41,003 nucleotides of DNA from Chloroflexota bacterium (GCA_017881905.1 JADGQI010000057.1:1-41003), one strand, 5' to 3'; counted from the first letter of the stretch, positions 26,644 through 34,275 are shown. Notes: generated by a model not told the origin, from the letters alone. Made by a program: numbers and translations.

Positions 26644-27771
26644 GTGGACCCGCTTTCGACCCGCCCCACTGTCCGGCCGCTCGTGGCCCTCGTCGCCGTC
26701 CTCGTGGGGTTGATCGTCGTCGCCTGCTCGTCCGGAGGAGCTTCGCCATCGGTCGTGGCCCCCTCGCCGTCGGTCGGAGCGAGTGCGGCGATCGCGAGCA
26801 CGTCGCCCGCCAAGTCAGCGACCGCACCGGCCTCGGCATCACCGTCTGCCACGCCGACCAAGCTGACGGTCGGGCTCGGCTACATCCCCAACGTCCAGTT
26901 CGCCCAGTTCTACCTCGCCGACCAGGCCGGCTACTACCGCGACGCCGGTCTCGACGTGACCTTCCAGAACGGCAACGATCCCGAGTTGATCACGCTCGCC
27001 GCGGCCGGCCAGGTCGACGTCGCGATCGCCGACGGCACGAGCGTCATCCCGGCCGTCAGCCACGGCATACCGGTCCGCTACCTGGCCACGATCTACGCCA
27101 AGTTCCCCAACGTGGTCTTCGCCAAGGCGTCGAGCGGGATCAAGACCGCGGCCGACCTGAAGGGCAAGACGATCGGGACGCCGGGCAAGTACGGGTCGGG
27201 CTGGATCATGCTCCAGGCGCTCCTGTCGTCGGCGGGGCTCACCCCGGCCGACACGAAGATCAGCCTCTATCCCGACTACGGCCAGCTCGTCGGGGTCGAG
27301 CAGGACAAGGTCGACGCCGCCACGGGCTTCTCCAACAACGAGCCGATCCAGCTCGCCCGGACCGGTGTCCCGCCGGTCGTCCTGACCGTCGACGACATCG
27401 TCCCGCTCCAGGGCAACGGGCTGATCGCGGGAACGAAGACGCTCGAGACGAAGAAGGACGCGATCGCGGCGTTCATCGCGGCCACGCTCCGCGCGATGGA
27501 CGACATCACCGCCGATCCACAGAAGGGACTCGATGCCGCGATCACGGTGGTCCCCGAGATCGCCAACGACAAGGACGCGCAGATGGCCGTGCTCCAGGCG
27601 ACCATCGACGGCTGGCATGACAGCCTGACGGCCACCCAGGGCCTCGGCGCGATCGACCGCGATGGGTGGGCGAAGTCGATCGACTTCATCGCCGGCCTGC
27701 CAGGTGGGCTCGTGCCGAACCCGGTGACGGTCGACGGGATCGTCGACGCCAGCCTCCTGCCGGTGCGGTAG
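26644..27771 (+). CDS. ribY: Riboflavin-type ABC transporter substrate-binding lipoprotein (RibY-like)
   Basis: About 375 residues. A lipoprotein signal with a hydrophobic stretch ends in the lipobox VVAC (Cys near 24), then a Ser/Ala-rich linker. The mature part is an NMT1/THI5-type binding protein: LTVGLGYIPNVQFAQFYLAD, GYYRDAGLDVTFQNGND, GQVDVAIADGTSVIPA, and DLKGKTIGTPGKYGSGW. Family members bind pyrimidine precursors, taurine or riboflavin; the FMN riboswitch upstream points to riboflavin, as in the RibXY systems known from Chloroflexus. GTG 26644 has an ideal GGAGGAG site; TTG 26608 and GTG 26632 are in-frame alternatives. No permease or ATPase follows; the pair at 20299-21908 is the likely partner. 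Confidence 0.9.
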   Translation: MDPLSTRPTVRPLVALVAVLVGLIVVACSSGGASPSVVAPSPSVGASAAIASTSPAKSATAPASASPSATPTKLTVGLGYIPNVQFAQFYLADQAGYYRDAGLDVTFQNGNDPELITLAAAGQVDVAIADGTSVIPAVSHGIPVRYLATIYAKFPNVVFAKASSGIKTAADLKGKTIGTPGKYGSGWIMLQALLSSAGLTPADTKISLYPDYGQLVGVEQDKVDAATGFSNNEPIQLARTGVPPVVLTVDDIVPLQGNGLIAGTKTLETKKDAIAAFIAATLRAMDDITADPQKGLDAAITVVPEIANDKDAQMAVLQATIDGWHDSLTATQGLGAIDRDGWAKSIDFIAGLPGGLVPNPVTVDGIVDASLLPVR

Positions 27772-27786
27772 GCCCTGAGCGGTCCC

Positions 27787-27792
27787 TAGAAT
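27787..27792 (+). promoter_or_regulatory. Putative -10 of the GDP-mannose operon
   Basis: TAGAAT, five of six matches to TATAAT, ends 7 nt before GTG 27800. It overlaps the ATG at 27791, arguing that GTG 27800 is the real, leaderless start. Confidence 0.55.
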
Positions 27793-27799
27793 GAGCGCG

Positions 27800-28879
27800 G
27801 TGTACGCCGTCATCATGGCCGGCGGCGGCGGGACCCGATTGTGGCCGCTGTCGACCCCCGAGCGCCCGAAGCCGTTCCTGCCGCTCTTCCCGGGCGAGGC
27901 GCGTGACCAGACGCTGTTCCAGAAGACGATCGCCCGGATCCTCGGGCCGGACCTGGATCTCGACGACATCACGGTCGTCGCTTCGAGCGCCTCTGCCGAG
28001 CTCGCGCGGGGGCAGGTCCCCGGCGTGCACATCCTCGAGGAGCCGCAGGGTCGCAACACGGCGGCCGCGATCGCCCTCGCGGCGGCCGCGATCGACCGCC
28101 CCGACGACGACGTCATGATCGTCCTCCCGGCCGACCACCTGATCGTCGCCGAGGACATCTTTCGAGGCGTGCTCGCCGGCGCCGCCGGCCTGGCCGCGAG
28201 CGGAGCGACGGACCGGTTCGGGATCGCCGACCCGCTGGTCACGCTGGGGATCCAGGTCGACCGAGCGGCGACCGAGTACGGCTATCTCCTGCCGGACCTC
28301 GAGCGCGGGGCCGACGTCGGCGGGCTCTTGGCGTACCCGCTCCGGGCCTTCGAGGAAAAGCCGGACCCGGCCCGGGCAACCGAGCTCGGCAGGACGCCGG
28401 GTGTCGCCTGGAATGCCGGCATGTTCCTGTGGCGGCGGGGCGCGATCCTGGCAGCATTCCGCGACTTCGCTCCGGACGTCTTCGACCCGATCGCCGAGGG
28501 CTGGGCGGATGGGCGGCTCGCCGGCGGGTACGCCGCCGCCCGGGCCGTCTCGATCGACTACGCCGTGATGGAGCCGGCCGCCGCGGCGCACCGGGTCGTG
28601 ATGGCCTCGATGGAGGTCGGCTGGAGCGATCTCGGGAGCTGGACGGTGCTCCTCGCCGCGCTCGACGGGGCCGGGACCGGCCGGGTCGTCCAGCCCGGCG
28701 AGGCGGCCGAGGCCGGTCCGGACGACCTCGTCGTCGAGCGCCTCGACGGTCGGCTCGTCCTGACCGACGGTCCCCGCGGTATCCTCGCCGGGACGCCGGT
28801 CGCCCTGCTCGCTGGCGCTCGTCCCACGCGCGACATCGTGGTCCAGCTGCTCGACAGGGCCGCTCGACAGGAGGCCTGA
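27800..28879 (+). CDS. Mannose-1-phosphate guanylyltransferase
   Basis: 359-residue nucleotidyltransferase that makes GDP-mannose from mannose-1-phosphate and GTP. The signature MAGGGGTRLWPLSTPERPKP is at the extreme N-terminus, and EEPQGRNTAAAIALAA, VLPADHLI, FEEKPDP and WNAGMFLWR follow, all typical of ManC/GMP enzymes. The C-terminal cupin isomerase domain found in bifunctional enzymes is absent; a stand-alone cupin gene is present at 30332. I prefer GTG 27800 (YAVIMAGG) over ATG 27791, because a TAGAAT hexamer overlaps the latter. It is followed by the mutase after 2 nt. Confidence 0.93.
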   Translation: MYAVIMAGGGGTRLWPLSTPERPKPFLPLFPGEARDQTLFQKTIARILGPDLDLDDITVVASSASAELARGQVPGVHILEEPQGRNTAAAIALAAAAIDRPDDDVMIVLPADHLIVAEDIFRGVLAGAAGLAASGATDRFGIADPLVTLGIQVDRAATEYGYLLPDLERGADVGGLLAYPLRAFEEKPDPARATELGRTPGVAWNAGMFLWRRGAILAAFRDFAPDVFDPIAEGWADGRLAGGYAAARAVSIDYAVMEPAAAAHRVVMASMEVGWSDLGSWTVLLAALDGAGTGRVVQPGEAAEAGPDDLVVERLDGRLVLTDGPRGILAGTPVALLAGARPTRDIVVQLLDRAARQEA

Positions 28880-28881
28880 TC

Positions 28882-30363
28882 GTGACCAACATCGCCGAGG
28901 CTCCGGCACCGACCAAGATCGTCTTCGGCACCGATGGCTGGCGGGCGAAGGTCGCCGACGAGTACACGTTCGAGAACGTCCGGCGCTGTGCCGACGGGGT
29001 CGCCCGCTACGTCATCGACCGCGGCGAGCAGGCCAAGGGCGTCGTCCTGGCCTACGACCGTCGCTTCGCGAGCGAGCATTTCGCGATAGCGGCGTCCGAG
29101 GTCCTCCTCGCCCACGACATCCCGGTCGCCTACGCCAGCCACGCGGTGCCGACCCAGATGTCGAGCTATGAGGTCGTCGAACGTGGGGCTGCCGCGGGGA
29201 TCGTCATCACGGCCAGCCACAACCCGTGGACCGACAACGGCTTCAAGATCAAGGCGCCGACGGGGTCCGCCGCCGGGCCGGACATCCTGTCGGTGATCGA
29301 GGCGACGATCGCCACGAACGGTGGGACGGCCATCGAGCGTCGCCCGTTCGCCGACGCCGAGGCCGCCGGGCTCGTCGAGCGGTTCGACCCGTTCGAGGGC
29401 TACGAGCGCTACCTTCGCCGGACCGTCGATCTCGACGCGCTCAGGGCGGCCGACGCCTCGGTCCTCGTCGAGCCGATGTGGGGCGCCGGGGCGGGCTGGA
29501 TCTCCAGGCTCCTGTCGGGCGGCAGGATCCGGGTGACCGAGATCCACCAGGAGCGCAACCCGTATTTCGGCGGGGTGAACCCGGAGCCGATCCGGCCGAA
29601 CGTCGATGAGGCGCTCGGGATGCTGTCGCGCGGCGGGTACGACATCGGACTCCTGCTCGACGGCGACGCCGACCGGGCCGGTGCGGCCGACGAGCGGGGT
29701 GACTTCATCCACCAGCTCGAGGTCACCGGGCTGCTGATGTACTACCTCGCCGAATACCGCGGGCTGCGCGATCCGGTCGTCATCAGCGTCAACAACACGT
29801 CGATGGCGGAGCGCCTCGGCAAGCACTACGGCATCCAGATCTACGAGACCTCGGTCGGGTTCAAGTACATCGGCCCGAAGATGATGGAGACGGGCGCGAT
29901 GATGGGCGCCGAGGAGTCGGGCGGGTTCGGGTTCGGGATGCACCTTCCCGAACGCGACGGTGTCTACGCCGACCTGCTGCTGCTCGACCTGTTCCTGCGC
30001 GAGCGGGCCGCCGGACGATGGCCGGTCTCGAAGGCGCTGGCCGCCTTCCACGAGCTGGCCGGGCCGTCGAACTATCGCCGGGTCGACGTCCACATCGAGC
30101 GGGCGGCCTATCCGGCGCTCAAGGATCGGCTCCTCGTCGACCTTCGCGTCCACGCTCCGAGCGAGCTGGCCGGCGAGCCGGTCACGAAGACGGTCGCGCT
30201 CGACACGAACGACGGGTTCAAGTTCTTCGTCTCCGACGGGTCGTGGCTGCTGGTCCGGTTCAGCGGGACCGAGCCGCTGGTCCGGATCTACACCGAGGCG
30301 ACGACGCCGGAGGTTCGCGAGGCGATGATCGATGCCGGGGAGCGGCTCGTACGTGGCGCCTGA
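28882..30363 (+). CDS. Phosphoglucomutase/phosphomannomutase
   Basis: 493-residue alpha-D-phosphohexomutase. The four functional loops are visible: the phosphoserine loop ITASHNPWTDNGFK (about 109-122), the metal loop LLLDGDADRAG (about 259-269), the sugar loop GAEESGGFGFG (about 335-345) and the phosphate-binding loop VRFSGTEPLVRIY near the end. GTG 28882 has AGGAGG just upstream and lies 2 nt after the guanylyltransferase stop. Its neighbours argue for phosphomannomutase activity (mannose-6-P to mannose-1-P), but family members often accept both sugars. Confidence 0.94.
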   Translation: MTNIAEAPAPTKIVFGTDGWRAKVADEYTFENVRRCADGVARYVIDRGEQAKGVVLAYDRRFASEHFAIAASEVLLAHDIPVAYASHAVPTQMSSYEVVERGAAAGIVITASHNPWTDNGFKIKAPTGSAAGPDILSVIEATIATNGGTAIERRPFADAEAAGLVERFDPFEGYERYLRRTVDLDALRAADASVLVEPMWGAGAGWISRLLSGGRIRVTEIHQERNPYFGGVNPEPIRPNVDEALGMLSRGGYDIGLLLDGDADRAGAADERGDFIHQLEVTGLLMYYLAEYRGLRDPVVISVNNTSMAERLGKHYGIQIYETSVGFKYIGPKMMETGAMMGAEESGGFGFGMHLPERDGVYADLLLLDLFLRERAAGRWPVSKALAAFHELAGPSNYRRVDVHIERAAYPALKDRLLVDLRVHAPSELAGEPVTKTVALDTNDGFKFFVSDGSWLLVRFSGTEPLVRIYTEATTPEVREAMIDAGERLVRGA

Positions 30364-30790
30364 GTCCGTCGCGTCGGCGCGCGGCGCGGCGGGTCCGTCG
30401 GCCGCCGGGTCCGCGGCCGCAGTCGAGCCGGCCGCGCGCCGGGTGGACAAGCCGTGGGGCCACGAGCTGATCTGGGCCCACACCGACAAGTACGTCGGGA
30501 AGATCCTGGTGATCGAGACCGGCAAGCGGCTGTCGCTCCAGGTCCACGAGCTGAAGGACGAGTCGATCCTCGTCATCTCGGGGCGGCTGCGGCTCCATCA
30601 CGGCGAGCTCGGCGGGGAGCTCGGCACGACCGAGATGGGGCCCGGCGATCACCGGCGCATCCCCGTCGGGATGGTCCACCGGTTCGAGGCGATCGAGCGC
30701 TGCGAGCTGATCGAGGTGTCGACGCCCGAGCTCGACGACGTCATCCGGATCGAGGACGACTTCGGCCGCGAGGGCACCTCCGCGCCCTGA
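30332..30790 (+). CDS. Stand-alone cupin, mannose-6-phosphate isomerase type II-like
   Basis: 152 residues. After an Ala-rich head, a cupin core begins VDKPWGHELIWAHTDKYVGK, which closely resembles the start of the C-terminal isomerase domain of bifunctional ManC proteins. LSLQVHELKDESILVISGRL, LGTTEMGPGDHRRIPVGMVH and the final strand EVSTPELDDVIRIEDDFGRE match as well. The His residues in QVHE and VGMVHRF are the likely metal ligands. It overlaps the mutase 3' end by 32 nt from ATG 30332; GTG 30353 is an alternative start with a shorter overlap. With the two preceding genes it can supply fructose-6-P to GDP-mannose. The same cupin group also includes sugar epimerase-like proteins. Confidence 0.87.
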   Translation: MPGSGSYVAPESVASARGAAGPSAAGSAAAVEPAARRVDKPWGHELIWAHTDKYVGKILVIETGKRLSLQVHELKDESILVISGRLRLHHGELGGELGTTEMGPGDHRRIPVGMVHRFEAIERCELIEVSTPELDDVIRIEDDFGREGTSAP

Positions 30791-30856
30791 CCGGTCGGGG
30801 CGTCCGGACCGAAAGGACCGGTCGGGTACGGGGTTCCGGGCGGGTTCCGTCGGGTG

Positions 30857-30862
30857 TATGGT
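30857..30862 (+). promoter_or_regulatory. Putative -10 of the SWIM gene
   Basis: TATGGT in GGTGTATGGTTCGG is the only A/T-rich hexamer in the 159-nt gap before 30950. Transcription would give a leader of about 80 nt with GGAGGA at 30935-30940. The rest of the gap shows a CCGGTC/GACCGG stem (30791-30821) but no poly-T terminator. Confidence 0.4.
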
Positions 30863-30949
30863 TCGGTCAGCGACCGCCCTCACCGGTCGATGGTGCAGGA
30901 CCGGACGGCGGCCTCGTCAGCGCCCTCGGGCGACGGAGGATCCTCGACG

Positions 30950-31225
30950 ATGCACAGCTCCCTCATCGGCAAGGTCGAGAAGGCGAATCGCTACGCTCGC
31001 GAGCTGGATCGGATCACGATCGATCGCCTCAGCCTCACGTTCCGCGGTGACAACGACACCCATCACGTGAGCCTCGACGCCGGTAGCTGGCGCTGCACCT
31101 GCCACTACTTCGACAGCTGGGATTCGTGCGTCCATCTCCTCGCGCTCCAGAAGATCTTCGGCGTGATGCTGCCCGAGGAGGCGCAGGTCTCGATCTTCAG
31201 CGCGCGCGAACCGGTCACCGCCTGA
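30950..31225 (+). CDS. Small SWIM zinc-finger protein
   Basis: 91 residues. The segment SWRCTCHYFDSWDSCVHLLA (about 49-68) fits the SWIM zinc-finger pattern C-x-C-x(n)-C-x-H. SWIM domains occur in transposases, helicases and DNA-repair-associated proteins and usually mediate nucleic-acid or protein binding; this protein is almost only that domain, preceded by a basic helix (KVEKANRYARELDR). Role unknown. ATG 30950 has GGAGGA 9 nt upstream. Upstream is the GDP-mannose operon on the same strand, downstream a convergent operon. Confidence 0.8.
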   Translation: MHSSLIGKVEKANRYARELDRITIDRLSLTFRGDNDTHHVSLDAGSWRCTCHYFDSWDSCVHLLALQKIFGVMLPEEAQVSIFSAREPVTA

Positions 31226-31265
31226 CCCTGTCCGTCGCCTGATCCGGGCCGGGCGCGATGTGGCG

Positions 31266-32378
31266 TCACGGCAGCCAGGCGACCACCGCGCGATCCGCAC
31301 CGGCCGCCAGCGGGATGGACCGTCCCTGGCGCCAGCGATCCGCCCGGTCGTGGATGGTCAAGCCGACCGACGCACCGTCGGCGTCCGTCCGGACCATCCC
31401 GACCCGCTCGCCGTCGGGCGCCAGGGCGAGCCAGGCGAACGAGCGTGATCCGTCGAGGCCCGGCTCCAGCCCGACCGGGGCCGGCGTGGCCGACGGCGGG
31501 TCAGTCGCGGCATCCGTCACCCACCGTTGCGTAGGTCCGACGACGACCCGGCCATCCCGCGACCCGACGGCGACGGTCCGTCCATCGGCCGCGATCGACA
31601 GTCCGGCGATGGGCGCAGGAGGGTCGCCGGAGGCCCGCTCTATGCGGGCGACGCGGCCCGGCGCGGCCGGGTCGATGAGGAATGCCTGGACCGCGTCGCC
31701 GGAGGTCCGGGCGAGGACGACGATCCGGCCATCGAGCCATGACGGCGGCGCGCCCTCCGCGCCAAGATCGACCCGGGTCACCAGCGGACGGGCCGTCGAC
31801 GGTGGCACGGGCAGGATGACCACGTCGAACGGACCACCGCTGTCGTAGTCGGCCGCCAGGAACGCCGCCCGGGACCCGTCGGGCGACAGTGTCCCGAACG
31901 TGAGCGGGCCGGCCAGGGTTCGACGGTCCGGTCCGGGAGCCGTCCGTCGCCAGGCAGGGTCCGCGTCGTCGTCGAGCGGTCCGGAGACGTAGGCTCGGCC
32001 GTCCAGGGTCGTCACGAGCGCGCGACCGTCGAGACTCGTCGAGATCCAGGCGACACCGGGCACCGGCGACGGGATCGACCGCCGCTCACCGGCGCCGTCG
32101 ACGACCTCGAGTCGCATCGTCCCGGTCCGGCCCGACAGGAGCAGCAGTCGTCCCGGCTGGTCACCGCCCCCCGGAGAGGGCGCACTCGACGGTTCGCTCG
32201 AGGATGCCTCGGCTCGGGTCTCCGCCGTCGGTGACGGCGCCGACCCCGGCGGTGACCCGACGACCGTCCGACCCGGGACCGGCGGTGCAGGACCGCAGCC
32301 GGTGCCGATCGCCATCGCGATGAGCGTGACGGCGATCGGCCCGAGTCTTCGTCCCTGGGAGCGCCACGACGACCTCAT
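31266..32378 (-). CDS. Lipoprotein with beta-propeller-like repeats
   Basis: 370 residues. The signal LGPIAVTLIAMAIGTGC ends in a lipobox GTGC (Cys 28), followed by a Pro/Ser-rich linker to about 75. The remainder is a chain of short beta-rich units with repeated features such as TFGTLSPDGSRAAFLA, AGLSIAADGRTVAVGS and AWLALAPDGERVGMVR, a pattern seen in WD40/TolB-like propellers. I recognise no named family. ATG 32378 overlaps the stop of the upstream gene (ATGA), so it is the third gene of the exported operon. Confidence 0.72.
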   Translation of the reverse strand: MRSSWRSQGRRLGPIAVTLIAMAIGTGCGPAPPVPGRTVVGSPPGSAPSPTAETRAEASSSEPSSAPSPGGGDQPGRLLLLSGRTGTMRLEVVDGAGERRSIPSPVPGVAWISTSLDGRALVTTLDGRAYVSGPLDDDADPAWRRTAPGPDRRTLAGPLTFGTLSPDGSRAAFLAADYDSGGPFDVVILPVPPSTARPLVTRVDLGAEGAPPSWLDGRIVVLARTSGDAVQAFLIDPAAPGRVARIERASGDPPAPIAGLSIAADGRTVAVGSRDGRVVVGPTQRWVTDAATDPPSATPAPVGLEPGLDGSRSFAWLALAPDGERVGMVRTDADGASVGLTIHDRADRWRQGRSIPLAAGADRAVVAWLP

Positions 32379-33304
32379 CGCAGGACGTCACCGCCGAGCA
32401 GCGAACCGTCGCCGGCGTCGATCCAGATCTCGAGGCCGCGAAGGGAGGCGGCCAACGTCCCGGTCGACCGGACGGTCACGACCCAGGCGAGGCGGCGGAT
32501 CTCCGCGGGTGCATCGGGCCGCGCCGGCTCGAAGGTGTCGTTCGGGGCGACCCAGGCGAGGGACGACGACGAGATCCGGGCTTCGGACCGGTGCTTCGCC
32601 GGGATCCACCGGTCGAGGAGGGTCGTGGCGGCCGCTTCCGCCCGCCCACTCGCGAGCGTCGCGCCCGGTGCCGCCGCGAGGCCGTGCTCCGAGACCGCCA
32701 GCCCGTGGAACGTGCCATCGGCCCAGAGCTGGACCCGAACGCCGTCGCCCGGGACGGGGATTCCGGCGACGACCCGATCCCAGCGGACGTTCCAGCCGTT
32801 CACGCCGCGGCCCTCGGCGACGGGTCGGCCATGGGGCACGATCCCGACCGATCGGGCCAGGTGGTCGGCGGCCCGGATCGCGTTCGCCGACCCATCGAGC
32901 GGCCGACCCACGGCGCCCGGCCAGCCCAGGCGACTGGCGGCGATCAATCGCCCGCCGACGTCGTAGCGCAGGACCTCGACGGGTCGCCCGCGCGGATCGA
33001 GGCCGGTCACCTCGTCGAAGGTCCGATGGACGCGTCGATCGACGATCCGGTCGACCGTCCGTCGTGCCACCGCGACCGATCCGAGGACATGCTCGTCGGC
33101 GGCCGCCCGATCAGCGATCGAGGCCGCCCGCGCGTCCGTCAGCCGGCTGACCCTCGTCGCGTCACCACCGGCGACGTAGGGGTCGCTCGCGTCGGCCGGG
33201 CGGGCCAGTCCGGTCACGAGTAGGCCGATCGCGGCGAAAAGAAGGAGGATCGCCGCCGACCGGCGTCCGAGGCGCAGGAACGAGGGGTGGAGGAGCTGAG
33301 GCAT
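32375..33304 (-). CDS. Exported protein with PepSY/FTP-like features
   Basis: 309 residues with a signal peptide (about 1-40: RRSAAILLLFAAIGLLVTGL, cleavage after ADAS likely). The middle reads RPVEVLRYDVGGRLIAAS, then AADHLARSVGI, WNVRWDRVVAGIPVPGDGVR and VQLWADGTFHGLAVSEH. This resembles the fold of PepSY/fungalysin-thermolysin propeptide (FTP) modules, where a WxVxFxRxxxGIPVxGD-type motif is common. Such modules often bind or inhibit proteases. The second half has AWVVTVRSTG and LEIWIDAGDGSLLGGDVL, the ending typical of PepSY repeats. The match is by eye. AGGAG for this gene overlaps the stop of the upstream caspase-like gene. Confidence 0.65.
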   Translation of the reverse strand: MPQLLHPSFLRLGRRSAAILLLFAAIGLLVTGLARPADASDPYVAGGDATRVSRLTDARAASIADRAAADEHVLGSVAVARRTVDRIVDRRVHRTFDEVTGLDPRGRPVEVLRYDVGGRLIAASRLGWPGAVGRPLDGSANAIRAADHLARSVGIVPHGRPVAEGRGVNGWNVRWDRVVAGIPVPGDGVRVQLWADGTFHGLAVSEHGLAAAPGATLASGRAEAAATTLLDRWIPAKHRSEARISSSSLAWVAPNDTFEPARPDAPAEIRRLAWVVTVRSTGTLAASLRGLEIWIDAGDGSLLGGDVLR

Positions 33305-33314
33305 GTCGACACTC

Positions 33315-34094
33315 CTAGACGCACGACGGGCAGGTGCCGACCGGGCCAGCCCGGCCGGACCAGATGTAGCTGCCCCACCAGTCCGCGTCGAACGAGCTGT
33401 GGGTGAAGTCCTCGAGCATCGCCAGCTCGAACGCCGGTCCGACCCCCTTGCCCCGCTTGAGGGCGTCCCAGAACGTGACCTCGAACGTCTCCTCGTCGTT
33501 GTCGTACGTCTCGCCGACGTAGCCGAGGAAGAACTTCGGTCCGTTCCAATCGAGCTCGCCCGCCTTGGACTTCGCGATCCCGAACGCGCCGGGCATCGTC
33601 GTGTTGGGGTCGCCGTTGCTGCAGGTCGAGATGACGACGAGGTTCGTCTGCCGGCCGTTGCGCTTGTCCTTGATGTCCTTCGAGTACACGATCGACTGGT
33701 CGCAGTCCCCGGAGTCCTCGCGGAAGCCGGAGTAGCGGCGCTGGTCGCCCGCATGCCAGTAGTAGTCGCCGTGGGAGTGGACGTAGTAGGCCCAGTCGCC
33801 GATCGTCCGGCTCAGGACATGAGCGCGGGTGAACGCCGCACCCTTGTATGCCTTGACGTCGTAGCCGAGTGCCTTCATCCCCGCCGTGGCCAGGGTCAGC
33901 ATCCGCTCGGGATGCGGGTCGTCCCAGCCGATGCACGGCGGCTCGAAGGCGGATTCGTTCGAATCCGCCGTTCCCTGGTAGGCGGCCGCGACCGGATGCG
34001 GACCGGCCGCCGCGACGGTCACGAGCACGGTGGCGATGCCGAGGAGCGGCGGGACCCATGACCTCCACCGTCTTCGCCTGGTTCGTCCGTCCAC
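33315..34094 (-). CDS. Exported caspase-like (clan CD-like) cysteine peptidase candidate
   Basis: 259 residues. A Sec-type signal is clear: RTRRRRWRSW, hydrophobic PLLGIATVLVTVAAAG and a VAAA cleavage site (about 38). The mature protein has YYVHSHGDYYW with a His-Gly pair (His108-Gly109) and LVVISTCSNGDP with Cys158, 50 residues later. A His-Gly then Cys order with a hydrophobic strand before each is the pattern of caspase-fold peptidases (gingipain, clostripain). AFGIAKSK, FFLGYVGETYD and TFWDALKRGKGVGPA look like the following helices. Four further Cys (54, 131, 255, 258) may form disulfides. GTG 34094 has GGAGGAGG 8-9 nt upstream. First gene of a three-gene operon. Confidence 0.6.
   Translation of the reverse strand: MDGRTRRRRWRSWVPPLLGIATVLVTVAAAGPHPVAAAYQGTADSNESAFEPPCIGWDDPHPERMLTLATAGMKALGYDVKAYKGAAFTRAHVLSRTIGDWAYYVHSHGDYYWHAGDQRRYSGFREDSGDCDQSIVYSKDIKDKRNGRQTNLVVISTCSNGDPNTTMPGAFGIAKSKAGELDWNGPKFFLGYVGETYDNDEETFEVTFWDALKRGKGVGPAFELAMLEDFTHSSFDADWWGSYIWSGRAGPVGTCPSCV
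33948..33969. repeat. Perfect 10-bp inverted repeat inside the caspase-like gene
   Basis: Arms GGCGGATTCG (33948-33957) and CGAATCCGCC (33960-33969) are separated by only TT. In the minus-strand mRNA it falls just after the signal-peptide part, in codons for TADSNESA. As RNA it could form a strong short hairpin; as DNA it is a near-palindrome. Confidence 0.85.
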
Positions 34095-34167
34095 GATCTG
34101 GACCTCCTCCGGCGGGGTGGGGCTGGTGGCGGGAGGAGGGCGAGGGAGGGAGTCTCGCAGCGGGCGC

Positions 34168-34198
34168 TCACCAGCGACGTATCGCGTGATCACCAGCG
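34168..34198 (-). promoter_or_regulatory. Promoter/operator candidate of the exported operon
   Basis: Two exact copies of TCACCAGCG (34168-34176 and 34190-34198), 22 bp apart start to start, flank GATACG on the minus strand (34178-34183). The palindrome GTGATCAC (34187-34194) overlaps the second copy. The spacing of about two helical turns and the central -10-like hexamer suggest binding of a dimeric or tandem regulator. No -35 seen. Confidence 0.45.
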
Positions 34199-34275
34199 GC
34201 TTGCCCAGGAGTCACCGCGGACCGCCGTGGCGCTTCCGGGGGCGCCTCGCCGCAGGGCGGAGGGGTGTCGCGTGG

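Noticed and set aside
30791-30821. Rho-independent terminator after the cupin gene
   Set aside because: CCGGTC/GACCGG can pair, but there is no T tract; no convincing intrinsic terminator was seen anywhere in the window.
33214-34068. Alternative minus-strand frame overlapping the caspase-like gene
   Set aside because: Arg-rich shadow frame without signal peptide or motifs; the 33315-34094 frame has a signal peptide, a strong ribosome-binding site and conserved-looking motifs.
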